Part shown: positions 62,407 through 64,000 of the stretch, one piece after another | How positions within the stretch are numbered: the first letter of the stretch is position 1 | How the letters are laid out: every line of letters begins with the position of its first letter | NCBI GenBank assembly: GCA_038318385.1 | Contig: JBBQCD010000014.1 | Span: 15,875-79,874, forward strand | Direction of reading: 5' to 3' | Origin: Schlegelella_A sp038318385 | Lineage (GTDB): Bacteria; Pseudomonadota; Gammaproteobacteria; Burkholderiales; Burkholderiaceae_C | DNA: 64,000 nucleotides | Translations under genes and position numbers: made by a program | Notes under the pieces: model-generated | What the model was told of the DNA's origin: nothing | What the model saw: the letters and a program-made list of their open reading frames with translations, nothing else | The model's database searches: none

Positions 62407-64000
62407 TCAGCGCGTCAGCTGCAGCATCGTGTCGAACAGCGACTGCGCGACCTGCAGCATCTTCGCGGCCGCCTGGTAGCTCTGCTGGAACTGGATCAGC
62501 CGCGCCGCCTCCTCGTCGAGGTTGACGCCCGACTTGGAGGTCTGCTCGGCCTGGGCGTCGGCGGCGATGCTCGCCGACTGGTCGGCCGAGAGCTTCGCGC
62601 TCTGCACGCGCACACCGACCGATGCCAGCGCGGAGGCGTAGGCATCGGTGGCGGTCTGGCCGGGCCGCGTGACGACGCCGCCCGCGGTCTGGCGGCCGAT
62701 GAAGGCGATGTCGCGCAAGCCCAGCAGGGCATTGGCGTTGCCGTTGTCGCCCGCCGGAAAGGCCGTCTTCTGGACGCCGATGGCGTCGCCGCTGCGCGGC
62801 ACGCCGGCGAGGTTCAGGTCCCAGCCGTTGAGCTGGATCGGCTGTCCGGCGCTCCAGGTGCCGGTGCCGGTGGTGGTCGCGACGACGCCGGTCGTGTCGA
62901 CGAGGCTCCACGAATACCCGCCGACGTTGTCGGTGAAGGTGATGGAGGCCGTCAGGTTCGGGTTCAGCGCCGCGCTCGTCGCCCGCAGCGACGCCAGCGT
63001 GGCGGTGCCGGCGTTGGCGGCGGCGAATGTGGCACTGATCGGCGACGCCGCGGCAATGCCCTTGGGATCGTCGAGCACGCGCTGGATCTGGGCGGCGGCC
63101 GTGGCCACCGGCTGCAGCAGGAAGCGGTCGCGCGAGGCCGGCGGCGGCGCGACGATGTCGATGCGAAAGCCGTCGACGATGTCGCCGTTGACGACGCTGC
63201 GCGAGGTGCCGTCGGCCAGTCGCGTCAGCGAGTAGGTGCCCGCCGGAAGGGCCGGGTCGGCGAAGAGTTCGTAGTCGCTCGCCTGCAGGGCATTGCTGTC
63301 GACGATGCTCAGGGCCACGCTCGGCACGCGCACGCCCGAGCCGTTGACGTACGACGCCACCGGCACGCCGGCCACCTGGGCGTTCGTTCCCGACGGCTTG
63401 ACGGCGGCAGTGCCGACGGAGAGCAGCGGCTGCCCGCTGCCGGGCGGAATGCCGAGGTCCAGGCCGAGCGCCTGCTGCTGATTGAGCTGGCCGCTGATCG
63501 CCGCGGCCATCTGCCCGAGCAGGTTGCGGGCCTCGGCGATGTCGGTGTTCTGGAACTGCAACAGCCCGGCGATCGAGCCGCCGGTCACGAAGCCGGGCGG
63601 GAAAGCGCGGGTCACGCCCGATTCGGTGATGCCGAGCTGCACCTTGGCCGGATCGTAGGCATCGGCCACCGCGGTCAGGGTCGTCGCGTTGCCGCCGAGC
63701 ACCAGCTTCTGGCCACCGCTCATGAAGACGCTGGTGGTGCCGTCGTCGGCGGCGATCGTCGTCACCTGGATGAACTGGCTCAGGTCGTTGATCGCCTTGT
63801 CGCGCTGGTCGAGCAGGTCGTTGGGCGCGTGACCGGTGCCGGTGACGTTGGCGATCTGCCGGTTCAGGCCGGCGATCTGCTGCGTCAGCGTGTTGACCGA
63901 CTTGACGGCGGTCCGCAGGTCGAGCGCCACGCCAGACTGGATCGTGTCGAGCTGGTCGCTCGCGGTGCGAAAGCGCGCCGCGAGGTCGCCGATGCGCGCC
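62407..64000 (-). CDS. flgK: Flagellar hook-associated protein 1 (partial, N-terminus outside window)
   Basis: The last 530 residues of HAP1 (FlgK). Family features include LNRQIANVTGTGHAPNDLLD, the conserved SGVNLDEEAARLIQFQQSYQ near the C-terminus and AAKMLQVAQSLFDTML at the end. The frame continues beyond position 64000, where GARIGDLAARFRTASDQ fits the FlgK coiled region. FlgK is a hook-filament adapter exported by the flagellar type III system. Confidence 0.93.
   Translation of the reverse strand, partial: ARIGDLAARFRTASDQLDTIQSGVALDLRTAVKSVNTLTQQIAGLNRQIANVTGTGHAPNDLLDQRDKAINDLSQFIQVTTIAADDGTTSVFMSGGQKLVLGGNATTLTAVADAYDPAKVQLGITESGVTRAFPPGFVTGGSIAGLLQFQNTDIAEARNLLGQMAAAISGQLNQQQALGLDLGIPPGSGQPLLSVGTAAVKPSGTNAQVAGVPVASYVNGSGVRVPSVALSIVDSNALQASDYELFADPALPAGTYSLTRLADGTSRSVVNGDIVDGFRIDIVAPPPASRDRFLLQPVATAAAQIQRVLDDPKGIAAASPISATFAAANAGTATLASLRATSAALNPNLTASITFTDNVGGYSWSLVDTTGVVATTTGTGTWSAGQPIQLNGWDLNLAGVPRSGDAIGVQKTAFPAGDNGNANALLGLRDIAFIGRQTAGGVVTRPGQTATDAYASALASVGVRVQSAKLSADQSASIAADAQAEQTSKSGVNLDEEAARLIQFQQSYQAAAKMLQVAQSLFDTMLQLTR

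Overview
The window is a very GC-rich, gene-dense stretch of a motile, respiring Gram-negative chromosome, most likely a betaproteobacterium (Burkholderiales or Rhodocyclales type). The grounds are a System I cytochrome c maturation operon, a PEP-CTERM protein, a homogentisate pathway cluster, heavy two-component and cyclic-di-GMP signalling, flagellar hook genes, and strongly GC-biased third codon positions. The species cannot be named from sequence alone. No insertion sequence, prophage core or CRISPR array is visible.

Layout. 1-596: tail of a YqjE/YqjK-like membrane gene pair. 1016-7978: complete ccmABCDEFGHI operon, mostly with 4-base start/stop overlaps, followed directly by trxC (7995-8417). 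8504-10358: two divergent tandem-domain universal stress proteins (Usp) sharing an upstream region with two FNR/ANR-type boxes. 10366-12501: a MetE-like zinc methyltransferase, a small lipoprotein and a secreted His/Asp/Lys-rich protein. 12587-18159 (minus strand): aromatic catabolic operon (metallo-beta-lactamase-fold protein, FAD monooxygenase, DUF2783, hmgA, fahA) read away from a divergent IclR regulator. 19322-24092: three more usp genes, an SLC13 transporter and a NylB-like serine hydrolase.

24143-37411 resembles a scavenging locus for unusual amino acids and peptides: a DAO-type FAD oxidase, an M81 (MlrC) peptidase, a five-gene Dpp/Opp ABC importer, an N-acyl-D-amino-acid deacylase and a RidA deaminase. 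Embedded in it are a hybrid histidine kinase and a convergent, overlapping FeeM-type N-acyl amino acid synthase. Then come a CorC/CNNM protein, apaH, a PEP-CTERM protein and tRNA-Ser(UGA).

41059-42094, just after the tRNA, is a decayed segment: a SARP/BTAD regulator pseudogene and a cupin pseudogene, followed by one intact cupin. 42552-45136 is a translationally coupled pair of PLP enzymes (cysteine-synthase-like and group II decarboxylase). 45215-48176: an RcnB-like protein and an XPD/DinG-like nuclease-helicase.

48288-61159 is a signalling block: a CheY-like receiver, a tightly coupled set (membrane GAF-like protein, HPt, REC-PAS-GGDEF-EAL, GGDEF), a PAS histidine kinase, a HisKA_2 multi-PAS kinase with an ANTAR receiver, and an HDOD protein. 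It leads into flgL and flgK (61184-64000, minus strand, flgK cut by the window edge). The flagellar genes and the HDOD, kinase and ANTAR genes lie in one direction with short gaps, so signalling and motility are probably co-transcribed.
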